The notes below the pieces were generated by a model. That model made no database searches and was not told the DNA's origin. It saw only the letters and a program-made list of their open reading frames with translations. From Herbaspirillum sp. GW103 (lineage in GTDB: Bacteria; Pseudomonadota; Gammaproteobacteria; Burkholderiales; Burkholderiaceae_D), in NCBI RefSeq assembly GCF_000261365.1, contig NZ_AJVC01000003.1:1488001-1552000 (forward strand): a stretch of 64,000 nucleotides of DNA, in the 5' to 3' direction. Made by a program: the position numbers and the translations under genes. This document shows, piece after piece, positions 52,674-61,359 of this stretch. Each line of letters starts with the position of its first letter. Position 1 is the first letter of the stretch.

Positions 52674-54242
52674 ATGGCCACTACTCCCCCCAAACCCTAC
52701 ACGCCGCCGCCACCGCTGAGCGGCGCCAACCTGGTGCTGGGCACCCTGTCGGTGTCGCTGGCGGTGTTCATGAACGTGCTGGATTCCTCCATTGCCAACG
52801 TCGCCATCCCGACCATCTCGGGCAACCTGGGTGTGTCGATCGATGAAGGCACCTGGGTCATCACCTCGTTTGCCGCCGCCAATGCCATCTCGATTCCGCT
52901 GACCGGATGGCTCACGCAGCGCCTGGGCGCAGTGCGCCTGTTCGTGACTTCGGTGCTGCTGTTCGTGCTGGCCTCCTGGTTGTGCGGACTGGCGCCCACC
53001 CTTCCCATCCTGCTGGCCGCACGCGTGCTGCAGGGTCTGGTGGCCGGCCCCATGGTGCCGCTGTCGCAATCGCTGCTGCTGGGGGCCTACCCCAAATCGA
53101 AATCCTCCTTTGCGCTGGCACTGTGGGGCATGACGGCCGTGGTGGCGCCCGTGGCCGGGCCGGCACTGGGCGGCTGGATTACCGACAGCTACACCTGGCC
53201 GTGGATCTTCTACATCAACATCCCCGTGGGTCTGATCGCGGCCGGCATCACGCTGGCGATCTACCGCTCGCGCGAGACGCCGACCCACCACCTGCCCATC
53301 GACAAGATCGGCCTGGCACTGCTGGTGACCTGGGTCGCGGCCTTCCAGATCATGCTCGACAAGGGCAAGGACCTGGACTGGTTTGCCTCGCCCACCATCG
53401 TCACGCTGGGCATCATCGCGCTGGTCGCCTTTGCCTACTTCGTGGTGTGGGAGCTCAACAATGACCACCCGGTGGTGGACCTGCGTCTGTTTGGACGGCG
53501 CAACTTCGCCGGCGGCACCATCGCCATTTCCATCGGCTATGGCGTGTTCTTCGGCAACCTGGTGATCCTGCCGCAATGGCTGCAGCAATATCTGGGCTAT
53601 CGCTCCATCGATTCGGGTCTGTCGACCGCTCCCATCGGTATCTTCGCGGTGATCCTGATGCCGCTGATCGGGCGCTTCCTGCCGCTGGTGGATGCCCGCA
53701 AGGTGGCCACGGCGTCCTTCATCGGCTTTGCCATCGTGTTCTGGTTGCGCTCGCGCTACAACCTGCAGGTAGACCAGATGACGGTGATCCTGCCCACGCT
53801 GCTGCAGGGGATTCCGACGGCGATGTTCTTCGTCCCGCTGACGGTGCTGCTGCTGTCCGGCCTGCCGCCGGAGCGCATCCCGGCCGCCGCCGGGCTGTCG
53901 TCCTTCGTGCGGGTATTCTGCGGTGCGGTCGGCACCTCGATCTCGACCACGGCCTGGAACAACCGCAGCATCATGCACCACGCCCAGTTGACCGAACATG
54001 CGACACCCTACAGTCCCTGGCTGCAGGAAAGCCTCAACAACCTCAGCAGCACCCTGGGGCTCAACGCCGAGCAGAGCGTGGGCATGCTGGAGCGGACCAT
54101 CACCTTCCAGGCGGCCATGCTGGGCATCAATGACATCTTCTATGTCTCGGCCGTGATCTTCATCGTCATCATCCCGCTGATCTGGATCATCAAGCCATCC
54201 AAGGGCGGTGCCGGTGCCGCCGAAGCCTCGGCGGCGCACTGA
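52674..54242 (+). CDS. emrB: DHA2-family MFS multidrug transporter (EmrB type)
   Basis: Inner membrane drug:H+ antiporter with 14 predicted transmembrane segments. The 522-residue sequence starts with a Pro-rich cytosolic tail and contains VFMNVLDSSIANVAIPTISG (motif D1 of DHA2 proteins), WVITSFAAANAISIPLTGWL and GMTAVVAPVAGPALGGWITD (motif C, antiporter signature). Substrates are unknown. Last gene of the operon; the LysR gene is convergent 17 bp after it. Confidence 0.93.
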   Translation: MATTPPKPYTPPPPLSGANLVLGTLSVSLAVFMNVLDSSIANVAIPTISGNLGVSIDEGTWVITSFAAANAISIPLTGWLTQRLGAVRLFVTSVLLFVLASWLCGLAPTLPILLAARVLQGLVAGPMVPLSQSLLLGAYPKSKSSFALALWGMTAVVAPVAGPALGGWITDSYTWPWIFYINIPVGLIAAGITLAIYRSRETPTHHLPIDKIGLALLVTWVAAFQIMLDKGKDLDWFASPTIVTLGIIALVAFAYFVVWELNNDHPVVDLRLFGRRNFAGGTIAISIGYGVFFGNLVILPQWLQQYLGYRSIDSGLSTAPIGIFAVILMPLIGRFLPLVDARKVATASFIGFAIVFWLRSRYNLQVDQMTVILPTLLQGIPTAMFFVPLTVLLLSGLPPERIPAAAGLSSFVRVFCGAVGTSISTTAWNNRSIMHHAQLTEHATPYSPWLQESLNNLSSTLGLNAEQSVGMLERTITFQAAMLGINDIFYVSAVIFIVIIPLIWIIKPSKGGAGAAEASAAH

Positions 54243-54259
54243 CGCGGCACCTGTGGCGG

Positions 54260-55177
54260 CTACCGCAGTCGTGACAGGCCGTTCTGCAACCGGATGATGT
54301 CGATCAGCTTGCGCAAGGCCGGATGCGCATGGCGCCGGCTGCTGTAGTACATGTGGAAAGGCTCGCTGGGGGCCGCCCATTCTTCCAGGATGGCTTCCAG
54401 CGAACCTTCGTCGATTTCCTTGCTGATCCTTCCCTCCAACAGATAGGCGATACCGACCCCGGCCTTGGCCGCCGCGATGGTGGCGGCGGTATTGTTGATC
54501 GTCACCAGGCCCGGCACGCGGATGCGCTGCCGATACCTTCCCTTGCCAAATTCCCACTGATAGCTGGAGTTGTCCCCCAGCAGCAATTGCAGGCAGGTGT
54601 GTTGCTGCAGATCCTCCAGCGTCAGGGGCCGTCCGTGCCGATCCAGATACGCGGGCGAAGCCGCTGCCACCCAGCGATGCGCGCGGGTGAGCGGCGCAGT
54701 CACCATGCCTTCCGGCACGTAATGGCCATAGCGAATCCCGGCGTCATAGCCTTCGCTGACGATGTCGATGGGCTTGTCATCAACCACGATGGTGAGCTTG
54801 ACCCGGGGGCATTGCCGCACGAACTCGGGAATGGCCGGTTCGATCAGCAGATGGGCCGCGTCCGCAAAGACGTTGATGCGCAACTCCCCCAGGCTGCCTT
54901 CTGCCGAGCTTTCCAGATGACCCAGCGCCCGGGCGATCTGTTCAAAGCCCTCCTCCAGTCGGGCGGCCAGTTCGCTACCCGCCGCCGTGGGCGAGATCGC
55001 ACGACTGGAGCGGTACAGCAACTGTGTGCAGAGCCGTTCCTCCAGCCGCTTCATGGCATGGCTGGTGGCCGAGGGGGTCAGCCCGAGCTGAATGGCGGCC
55101 GCCTTGAAACTGCCGGTCCGCAGGATGGTCACGAACACCCGCAGGTCGGAAAATTCGATATGGTCGAGGAGAGACAT
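54260..55177 (-). CDS. LysR-family transcriptional regulator
   Basis: 305 residues with the LysR helix-turn-helix FKAAAIQLGLTPSATSHAMK at about 25-45 (preceded by FSDLRVFVTILRTGSFK) and a periplasmic-binding-like effector domain. Divergent from the aldo/keto reductase gene across 112 bp, so a regulator of that operon by position. Nothing in the sequence shows the inducer. Confidence 0.88.
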   Translation of the reverse strand: MSLLDHIEFSDLRVFVTILRTGSFKAAAIQLGLTPSATSHAMKRLEERLCTQLLYRSSRAISPTAAGSELAARLEEGFEQIARALGHLESSAEGSLGELRINVFADAAHLLIEPAIPEFVRQCPRVKLTIVVDDKPIDIVSEGYDAGIRYGHYVPEGMVTAPLTRAHRWVAAASPAYLDRHGRPLTLEDLQQHTCLQLLLGDNSSYQWEFGKGRYRQRIRVPGLVTINNTAATIAAAKAGVGIAYLLEGRISKEIDEGSLEAILEEWAAPSEPFHMYYSSRRHAHPALRKLIDIIRLQNGLSRLR

Positions 55178-55289
55178 GGATGAATTGAAATCACTTCAGG
55201 AATGAATCTGGCTCATCTTAAACCAAGCGCCCTCGCGCGTGGTGCGCGGTATAAATACGGTTTTCAACATACTCGCAAGGAGTACGCAC

Positions 55290-56279
55290 ATGAAATCAAG
55301 ACGCTTTGGCCGCACCGGCGCAGAAGTCTCGGAAATCGGATTTGGTGCCTGGGCCATCGGTGGCTCCTGGGGCGATGTCTCGGCACAGGATGCCAAGGCC
55401 GCACTGCACGCGGCACTGGATGCAGGCGTGACATTCATCGATACAGCCGACGTCTATGGCGATGGCCGCTCCGAGCAGCTCATCGCGCAGGTATTGAAGG
55501 AACGCGGCGGCGCACGTCCGTTCGTGGCCACCAAGGCCGGTCGCCGCCTCTCGCCGCATGTGGCCAGCGGCTACAACAACAAGGACAATCTCACCGCCTT
55601 CGTCGACCGTTCGCTCAAGAACCTGGAGGTGGATTGCCTGGACCTGGTGCAACTGCACTGCCCGCCCACCGAGGTGTATTACCAGCAGGAAGTGTTCGCC
55701 CATATGGATGAGCTGGTAGCGGCCGGCAAGATCGCTCATTACGGCGTCTCGGTGGAGAAGGTGGAAGAAGCCCTCAAGGCCATCGAATATCCGAACGTGA
55801 AATCGGTGCAGATCATCTTCAACATCTTCCGCCAGCGCCCCATCGGCCTGTTCCTGCAGGAAGCACAGCGCCGCGACATCGCCGTGATCGCCCGGGTGCC
55901 GCTGGCCTCGGGCCTGCTGACCGGCAAGATGAATGCGCAGACCACCTTTGCTGCCGACGACCATCGGCAGTTCAACCGGCACGGCGAAGCCTTCGATGTC
56001 GGCGAGACCTTCTCGGGCGTGCCGTATGACGTCGCGCTGGCCGCCGTGGAGAAGATCCGTGCGTTGCTGCCGCCGGGTGTTCCCATGGCGCAATTCGCGC
56101 TGCGCTGGATCCTGATGGAAAGCGGCATCAGCACCGTCATCCCCGGTGCGCGCAACGTCGCGCAGGCGCAGTCCAACAGTGCTGCCAGCGACTTGCCGCC
56201 GCTGACCGACGAGGTGATGCAGGCATTGCGCGAACTCTATCTGCACGACATTGCACCGCATGTCCATCAACGCTGGTAA
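55290..56279 (+). CDS. Aldo/keto reductase
   Basis: NAD(P)H-dependent reductase or dehydrogenase of carbonyl compounds and sugars. The 329-residue protein shows the AKR barrel: FIDTADVYGDGRSEQLIAQV with the catalytic Asp and Tyr, FVATKAGRRLSP with the catalytic Lys, LVQLHCPPTEVYY with the catalytic His, and the late NADP-binding WILMESGISTVIPGARNV. The ATG follows CAAGGAGTACGCAC. It precedes the galactose dehydrogenase-like gene by 45 bp, suggesting a role in sugar oxidation. Confidence 0.9.
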   Translation: MKSRRFGRTGAEVSEIGFGAWAIGGSWGDVSAQDAKAALHAALDAGVTFIDTADVYGDGRSEQLIAQVLKERGGARPFVATKAGRRLSPHVASGYNNKDNLTAFVDRSLKNLEVDCLDLVQLHCPPTEVYYQQEVFAHMDELVAAGKIAHYGVSVEKVEEALKAIEYPNVKSVQIIFNIFRQRPIGLFLQEAQRRDIAVIARVPLASGLLTGKMNAQTTFAADDHRQFNRHGEAFDVGETFSGVPYDVALAAVEKIRALLPPGVPMAQFALRWILMESGISTVIPGARNVAQAQSNSAASDLPPLTDEVMQALRELYLHDIAPHVHQRW

Positions 56280-56324
56280 TCTGTGGCCCCTCCCCTCATG
56301 TCACCAATAACAAGCAAGGACACC

Positions 56325-57248
56325 ATGACACCCATCCAGCTCGCCATCGCCGGCGTCGGCAAGATCGTTTATGACCAGCATGCTCCGGCCATTGCCGGCA
56401 ATGCTGATTTCAAGCTGGTCGCCACGGCCAGTCGCAACCACGGCATCGAGGGCGTGACGGCCTACAAGAGCATGGCCGAGATGCTGGCCTCGGGCACGGC
56501 CATCGACGCCATCTCCCTGTGCATGCCGCCGCAGTACCGCTATGAAGCCGCACGCGAAGCGCTGGGGGCAGGCAAGCACGTCTTCCTGGAAAAGCCGCCC
56601 GGCGCCACGCTCTCCGAAGTCGAGTCGCTGAAGCACCTGGCGGCGGAAAAAGGCGTGACCCTGTTCGCCAGCTGGCACTCGCGCCATGCGCCGGCGGTGC
56701 AGGTGGTCAAGCGTCATTTGCAGGAACATGCGCCGCGCCAGGTCAAGGTGATCTGGCGTGAAGACGTGCGCCACTGGCATCCGGACCAGGAATGGATCTG
56801 GCAACCGGGCGGCCTGGGCGTGTTCGATCCGGGCATCAATGCCTTGTCGATCGTCACCGAGATCCTGCCGCAGGCGATGTTCCTGAAGCAGGCCACGCTG
56901 GAAGTGCCGTCCAACCGCCAGACCCCGATTGCCGCGCGCCTGGCCTTTACGGATGCGCTGGGCACGGATGTGCAGGCCGACTTCGACTGGCGCCAGACGG
57001 GTGAGCAGACTTGGGATATCGTCATCGAGACCGACAGCACCCGGGTCCACCTGAAAAAGGGCGGACATGAACTTTGGATCAACGATAAGCCGTGCGAGCT
57101 GCCGGTGGAGGGGGAGTATCCCTCGCTGTATGCACATTTCTGCAAATTGATCCGTAGCGGATCGTCCGATGTGGATGTGGCGCCACTGCGGCATGTGGCC
57201 GATGCGTTCATGCTGGGGGAGCATGTCGTGACAGACGCGTTCGTCTGA
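56325..57248 (+). CDS. gal: Gfo/Idh/MocA oxidoreductase, galactose 1-dehydrogenase-like
   Basis: Oxidises an aldose such as D-galactose to the lactone with NAD(P). The 307-residue length and the motifs AGVGKIVYDQHAPAIAGN (Rossmann start), AGKHVFLEKPPGATLSEVE (catalytic Lys region) and WQPGGLGVFDPGINALS match galactose 1-dehydrogenase of Pseudomonas as I remember it. The ATG follows AAGGACACC. Together with the upstream aldo/keto reductase it may be a small aldose oxidation unit, probably LysR-regulated. Confidence 0.78.
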   Translation: MTPIQLAIAGVGKIVYDQHAPAIAGNADFKLVATASRNHGIEGVTAYKSMAEMLASGTAIDAISLCMPPQYRYEAAREALGAGKHVFLEKPPGATLSEVESLKHLAAEKGVTLFASWHSRHAPAVQVVKRHLQEHAPRQVKVIWREDVRHWHPDQEWIWQPGGLGVFDPGINALSIVTEILPQAMFLKQATLEVPSNRQTPIAARLAFTDALGTDVQADFDWRQTGEQTWDIVIETDSTRVHLKKGGHELWINDKPCELPVEGEYPSLYAHFCKLIRSGSSDVDVAPLRHVADAFMLGEHVVTDAFV

Positions 57249-57285
57249 TCATGCACTGACGGCTTGCCTGTATCGTTCTGACGGG

Positions 57286-57310
57286 ACCGGTCCGATTGGG
57301 CCGGTTTTTT
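57286..57310 (+). terminator. Rho-independent terminator after the galactose dehydrogenase-like gene
   Basis: ACCGG-tccgattggg-CCGGT stem (possible extra CC/GG pair), followed by six T. Confidence 0.85.
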
Positions 57311-57546
57311 CATATGTAACGTCGTCTTCGAATACACGCAATTCGATATTGGAAAAATCCTGATGAGCAGCTGTAGCAAGCAAATGCGCCCCAAAGATCG
57401 ACTTCTTACTATGGAGCACAGCGTACATCTCGCGTAACTTTCCCCATTTTCATCCACGGGAGAGCTGCCGTGCATCCTCTGATCTCAAGCAAGAATGACT
57501 CCTCGCCCCCTTTAAAGTCCGCCAGCATGATGATGTGGGAGGCATC
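57311..57546. other. Lower-GC leader of the PAAR island
   Basis: No gene supported. Base composition becomes visibly more AT-rich from here to about 60.4 kb. It should contain the promoter of the PAAR gene; no clear integrase, tRNA or attachment repeat was seen. Confidence 0.35.
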
Positions 57547-58098
57547 GTGAATATCCTGGGATGGGTCCGGCAGGGCGATGTGGCAGCCTGCGGAGCAAGC
57601 GTGATTGAAGGTGTTCAGACGTGCTCCAGTCACGGCCGCGCTTATACGTACCAAGGAGCAAGCATCGCATGCAGCAAGCGCTGCGTCATCGCCGAAGGTC
57701 TCCCAACTAACGTACTGCCGAATGGTCGACCACGGGTTCTCCATGGAATGCGAAGCAGCCAAGGTTGCCCACTCATTTCAACCCTGAACGGCACAGACGG
57801 CATTTCGTCCGAATCCACCATCTTTCCTGCGTTTGTGCCGGACGGAGAGGGTGGATGGCGTGGCATTGACCCTCCTGACGCGTCTCACGAGAAAGAATTC
57901 GACGAGTATTTCATTGTCCTGGAACAAGAGACGGGAAACCCTGCGCGTCGACGGTTCTATCGAATAACGCTTGATACAGGGCAGATAATCGAGGGATATA
58001 CCGACGATCAAGGAAGAACAAAATACGCACAGGCAGACAAGCGGCAAGCCCTGAAGTTGGAACTGGGGCCTCAGCGTGAAATTGAGGTCCGGAAATGA
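57547..58098 (+). CDS. PAAR-domain protein with TTR-like C-terminal extension
   Basis: A spike-tip protein of type VI secretion. Residues 1 to about 80 form a PAAR domain (GDVAACGASVIEGVQTCSSH, GASIACSKRCVIAEG, SSQGCPLIST), with Cys/His residues expected to bind zinc at the tip. The C-terminal part (FDEYFIVLEQETGNPARRRF, EGYTDDQGRTKYAQA) resembles the transthyretin-like extension that links PAAR or VgrG to cargo effectors. The start is a GTG with GGGAGG just before it; another GTG four codons upstream is possible. It overlaps the DUF6402-like gene by 4 bases. No T6SS structural gene lies in the window. Confidence 0.8.
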   Translation: MNILGWVRQGDVAACGASVIEGVQTCSSHGRAYTYQGASIACSKRCVIAEGLPTNVLPNGRPRVLHGMRSSQGCPLISTLNGTDGISSESTIFPAFVPDGEGGWRGIDPPDASHEKEFDEYFIVLEQETGNPARRRFYRITLDTGQIIEGYTDDQGRTKYAQADKRQALKLELGPQREIEVRK

Positions 58099-59114
58099 CG
58101 ACTATTGAAACAGGCAAACTCGAGCTTGTTGGCAAGTCGCGAACCAGCCCCACAGAAATGAAGCAGGGAAAAGTTTGTTATGCAGATGTTTTCAAGCTTA
58201 CCGATCTTCCCGACATCATGGAGAAAGCCGCGTGGAAACGCGGCGCCATACTGATGCGCAAATGGCTCTCGTCGAACGCCTACGCGATGTCTGACGAAGA
58301 AAAGCGTGGTTTGACTGACGCCCGGCTTTATCCAGCCGGTCTGACTGACTGCTCCACGCTCACGATGGAATGGCTGCTCTCCTTTCCTCGCGCAAAAAAA
58401 GAGTATGACCTGATTTTCGGAAAGAAAGCTTGGGTTCGCTCTACCCCTCCCTTGTACGAGAGCGAGCCGGCTCGCAGAGAACTCGTCAAGAAATTGGTGA
58501 AAAGTGGAAAGTTCTCAAATCGGCCAGAAGTCTTCGGTGACTTTAAAGACGCCGTCCCGGCAATCAATGAACTTTCGCAATTCCAAATCAAGAAAGTCGG
58601 CGAAAGAGATTTCAAAGTGCAATCATATGGCGCAGCCGCGATGAATGAGCTCTTTTTCAGCGATCCGGATCTCGACGATCTCTGGGTGGCATGCGCAGAT
58701 TTCCTGTTCAAGATTGCCGGCGAGGGCGTCGTTATTCCTGGCGACGCTGCCTCCCCTCAGGAACAACAGAGCTATCGCCTCCCTGCGAAATGGTATGAGG
58801 TCGTGGTCAATAACATCGGTGTATTCGCTAGGGACACCTATGACTTCAACGGGGCTCAATATCTCGGGCATTGGAGAAAGACCAAGCAACCCTTTGTTCG
58901 GCTGTATGCTCTGGGCGAATCACGAGGAACTTGTCCGGATGACTATCTGATCGTAAAAAATCAGAAATTCACAGCGCACAGGGAGGAGACTGGCAAAGGA
59001 GGCGACCTGATGGTCTTCAGCGATATCAGGACCACCAAACTCAGGACGCCCTATCGATTCAGGCTGACGTCAAAAGACATCCAGTCAATACTCCTTCAAA
59101 GCCATGCCACATAA
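58095..59114 (+). CDS. DUF6402-like protein, candidate type VI effector
   Basis: A 339-residue cytosolic-looking protein without signal peptide. I associate it with DUF6402 from segments such as DLPDIMEKAAWKRGAILMRK and NGAQYLGHWRKTKQPFVRLY, but with limited certainty. The gene is translationally coupled (ATGA overlap) to the PAAR-TTR gene and overlaps a small membrane protein gene by 11 bases, the typical place for a secreted toxin between its carrier and immunity gene. No known toxin motif is visible, so activity is unknown. Codon use is more AT-rich than in the surrounding chromosome. Confidence 0.65.
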   Translation: MTTIETGKLELVGKSRTSPTEMKQGKVCYADVFKLTDLPDIMEKAAWKRGAILMRKWLSSNAYAMSDEEKRGLTDARLYPAGLTDCSTLTMEWLLSFPRAKKEYDLIFGKKAWVRSTPPLYESEPARRELVKKLVKSGKFSNRPEVFGDFKDAVPAINELSQFQIKKVGERDFKVQSYGAAAMNELFFSDPDLDDLWVACADFLFKIAGEGVVIPGDAASPQEQQSYRLPAKWYEVVVNNIGVFARDTYDFNGAQYLGHWRKTKQPFVRLYALGESRGTCPDDYLIVKNQKFTAHREETGKGGDLMVFSDIRTTKLRTPYRFRLTSKDIQSILLQSHAT

Positions 59115-59625
59115 ACGTTCCGGAACACTGTTTGCAGGCATGATGATAGTGCTCGTGGCGAGCTATCTCCTTTTACGCAAAGTCCCCCAACTGATCCGCC
59201 CCGCCATCGAACCGCAGACCATTCTGGTCAATCCGGGGGGCAAGTGCGCCCTGATCGAATACGCATTCCGGGGCGGCGAAAGGTGGTCTTGGCTGGATCC
59301 TTACGCCCTGTTCACGCTCTCCGACGGCGATGCGTTTTACACCGTCGTTGACCTGCGCTCCAAGAAAGTCGTGAGAGACAGTACCTGGCCCATCATTCCC
59401 ATTACCGCATATTCCCAGGGGGCGGTTGGAATGGGGCGCTCCGTATTCTTCTGGAGTGCCGATGGGAGAAGCGCAGCTTTTCCCGGCGGCGAAGGCCCAG
59501 CTCATATTTGGGAGAACATCCACGAGTGTACGGGCGAAAAATCGACATCACCTTATTCCAATCTAGAATGCTCATTGGATAAGCAATCACCCCAATGCAG
59601 CGCTGTCAGAAACATGATTGAGTGA
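59104..59625 (+). CDS. Small membrane-anchored protein, candidate immunity protein
   Basis: A 173-residue protein with an N-terminal transmembrane segment (LFAGMMIVLVASYLLLRKVP) and a periplasmic domain with VNPGGKCALIEYAFRGGERW, paired cysteines (ECTGEK, LECSLDKQSPQC) and no recognised family. Its start lies inside the end of the DUF6402-like gene, and an intrinsic terminator follows. By position and location in the periplasm it would protect against the upstream protein, if that acts in the periplasm. This role is inference. Confidence 0.55.
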   Translation: MPHKRSGTLFAGMMIVLVASYLLLRKVPQLIRPAIEPQTILVNPGGKCALIEYAFRGGERWSWLDPYALFTLSDGDAFYTVVDLRSKKVVRDSTWPIIPITAYSQGAVGMGRSVFFWSADGRSAAFPGGEGPAHIWENIHECTGEKSTSPYSNLECSLDKQSPQCSAVRNMIE

Positions 59626-59631
59626 ATTTTC

Positions 59632-59656
59632 AGCCTCACGATCAGGCTAGTTTTTT
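59632..59656 (+). terminator. Rho-independent terminator of the PAAR island operon
   Basis: Short stem AGCCT/AGGCT with a 7-base loop, followed by AG and then six T. Confidence 0.7.
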
Positions 59657-59705
59657 CTTTCCTATTTTCTGATTAGGATGAGGCACTCAGCTGACAGCTT
59701 GCGGA

Positions 59706-60197
59706 TCAATCCACCAGCCCATCAAAAAAGTACAAGGTACCGTGCCGCCAGGTCTCCAGCAGGTAGCCAAACCTGGCCTTCTGAAAGCTGCCGCTGCGGC
59801 CGATGCCTTCGAACTGATCGCTGACGCAGAGATACTGCTTGCCCTTCTCCCGGATCAGAGACCACTCTGCCAGCGCAACCTGAATGGCGGGGCGCTCCCT
59901 TGATCTTGTCTGCGGCAGCTTGACTGCCCGCCTCAGCGGGTAGAGCCTGCCGCGATACAGCAACGCATCGCCGCGCCGCGATTGGGCGCTCCCGATCTCC
60001 ATGCCCCCATACAAGAAATATTCAGCCTGGTAACCAGACCGGTAATCGTCCTGAAGATAGAGAGCCCCGCCTTCAATCGCAGTTCGCGATACCCCATTGC
60101 GGGCCGTGCCGGAGAGACAGCTTTTGACGACATCCTCTGGCGGGGCGGCAAGCGCCGTCAACGAAACCATCCACAACACGAGTGAAAGCTGCCTCAT
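59706..60197 (-). CDS. Exported hypothetical protein
   Basis: 163 residues with signal peptide MRQLSLVLWMVSLTALAAPP and a soluble body (SRTAIEGGALYLQDDYRSGY, YLLETWRHGTLYFFDGLVD). No family recognised. It is convergent with the PAAR-island operon and shares its lower GC content. The ATG follows AAGGAAGGGCAAGTCA. The adjacent 300 bp upstream (to 60497) contain no gene I can support. Confidence 0.55.
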   Translation of the reverse strand: MRQLSLVLWMVSLTALAAPPEDVVKSCLSGTARNGVSRTAIEGGALYLQDDYRSGYQAEYFLYGGMEIGSAQSRRGDALLYRGRLYPLRRAVKLPQTRSRERPAIQVALAEWSLIREKGKQYLCVSDQFEGIGRSGSFQKARFGYLLETWRHGTLYFFDGLVD

Positions 60198-60448
60198 TGA
60201 CTTGCCCTTCCTTTGATGTCGCCACAAGGAATCCGGCTTGTCAGGCAAATGACGGAGCACATCGGCCCTCCTTTGAAAATCGATAAATTAAAGGAGTAGC
60301 GACGCAAGACCTATCGTTGCATGACGATTTCCGTACCTCCGGATGAAGGTTCGGATCCGCGTCGACAATGAATCACTGCAAGCGTGCGTCGATTCAAAAG
60401 TGAACAGTGCCCCTCGGCAGAGCATGTGAAAAGAAAAAGGTAAAAAAT
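60198..60448. other. Intergenic, presumed promoter region
   Basis: An AT-rich stretch upstream of the exported hypothetical gene. It contains AAAATCGATAAATTAAAGG and no ORF with support. Confidence 0.4.
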
Positions 60449-60478
60449 AAGGGCTGACGATGTTGATCGTCAGCCCTT
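60441..60478 (-). terminator. Rho-independent terminator of the frmA-fghA operon
   Basis: A 13-bp stem AAGGGCTGACGAT/ATCGTCAGCCCTT with a 4-base loop, followed on the minus strand by ATTTTTTACC. Confidence 0.9.
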
Positions 60479-60497
60479 CATTTCAGCTCAAGCGAGT

Positions 60498-61349
60498 TCA
60501 AGCCATCAAATTCGCATGATGGAAGCGCAAATGATCTTCCACAAAACTCTCGATGAAGTAATACCCGTGGTCATACCCCGCATGCCGGCGCAAGGTCAGC
60601 GGCTGTGAGGCTTCCTTGCAGGCCGCTTCGAAACGTTCCGGCTGCAGCTGCTCGGTCAGGAATTTGTCGGCCAGCCCCTGGTCGATCAGGATGCCCTGCG
60701 GGAACGGCGCATAGAGCTTGCCCATCAGTTCGCTGGCATCATGCTCCTTCCAGCTTTCCTGATCCGGGCCCAGATAATTGCCGAAAGCCTTCTGGCCCCA
60801 AGGGCAGTGGATCGGCGCGGCAATCGGAGCAAAGGCCGACACCGAGCGGTATAGCTCGCGATGGCGCAAGGCCAGCGTGAGCGCTCCATGCCCCCCCATG
60901 GAGTGACCGAAAATGCCCGTGCGCTGCCCGTCAGCCGGGAAGTTCTCCAGCACGGCGCGGCGCAAGTCCTCCACCACATAGCTCTCCATGCGGTAATGCC
61001 CGGACCACGGCGCCTGCGTGGCATCGAGGTAGAAACCGGCACCGACGCCAAAGTCCCAGCTGTCGCTTTCGCCGGCAATGCCGGCACCACGCGGGCTGGT
61101 GTCGCAAGTCACCAGGATCAGGCCCAGTTGCGCCGCCACGCGTTGCGCACCGGCCTTGATCATGAAGGTTTCTTCGGTACAGGTCAGCCCCGCCAGATAG
61201 AACAGCACCGGCAGCTTGCCTCCGCCCTGCCCGCCCTGGGACGGGACGAATACCGAAAAACGCATATCCAGGCCGATGGCCGGCGAAGCATGGCGATAGA
61301 AGCCCTGTACGCCGCCAAAACAGCCGTGCTCGGAGAGAGTCTCCAGCAT
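60498..61349 (-). CDS. fghA: S-formylglutathione hydrolase
   Basis: Hydrolyses S-formylglutathione to formate and glutathione, the last step of formaldehyde detoxification. The 283-residue esterase fold has the nucleophile elbow GHSMGGHGAL with Ser150, LFYLAGLTCTEETFMIKAGA near the N-terminus and the late HAGYDHGYYFIESF with the catalytic His. It lies 10 bp downstream of the formaldehyde dehydrogenase gene. Confidence 0.94.
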   Translation of the reverse strand: MLETLSEHGCFGGVQGFYRHASPAIGLDMRFSVFVPSQGGQGGGKLPVLFYLAGLTCTEETFMIKAGAQRVAAQLGLILVTCDTSPRGAGIAGESDSWDFGVGAGFYLDATQAPWSGHYRMESYVVEDLRRAVLENFPADGQRTGIFGHSMGGHGALTLALRHRELYRSVSAFAPIAAPIHCPWGQKAFGNYLGPDQESWKEHDASELMGKLYAPFPQGILIDQGLADKFLTEQLQPERFEAACKEASQPLTLRRHAGYDHGYYFIESFVEDHLRFHHANLMA

Positions 61350-61359
61350 CGCGCCCTCC

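Noticed and set aside
57409..57762. Minus-strand 117-codon frame over the start of the PAAR gene
   Set aside because: No family, and the plus strand encodes a recognisable PAAR domain.
57241..60400. Prophage or integrative element boundaries
   Set aside because: No integrase, tRNA target or flanking direct repeat was found; lower GC alone is not enough to call a mobile element.
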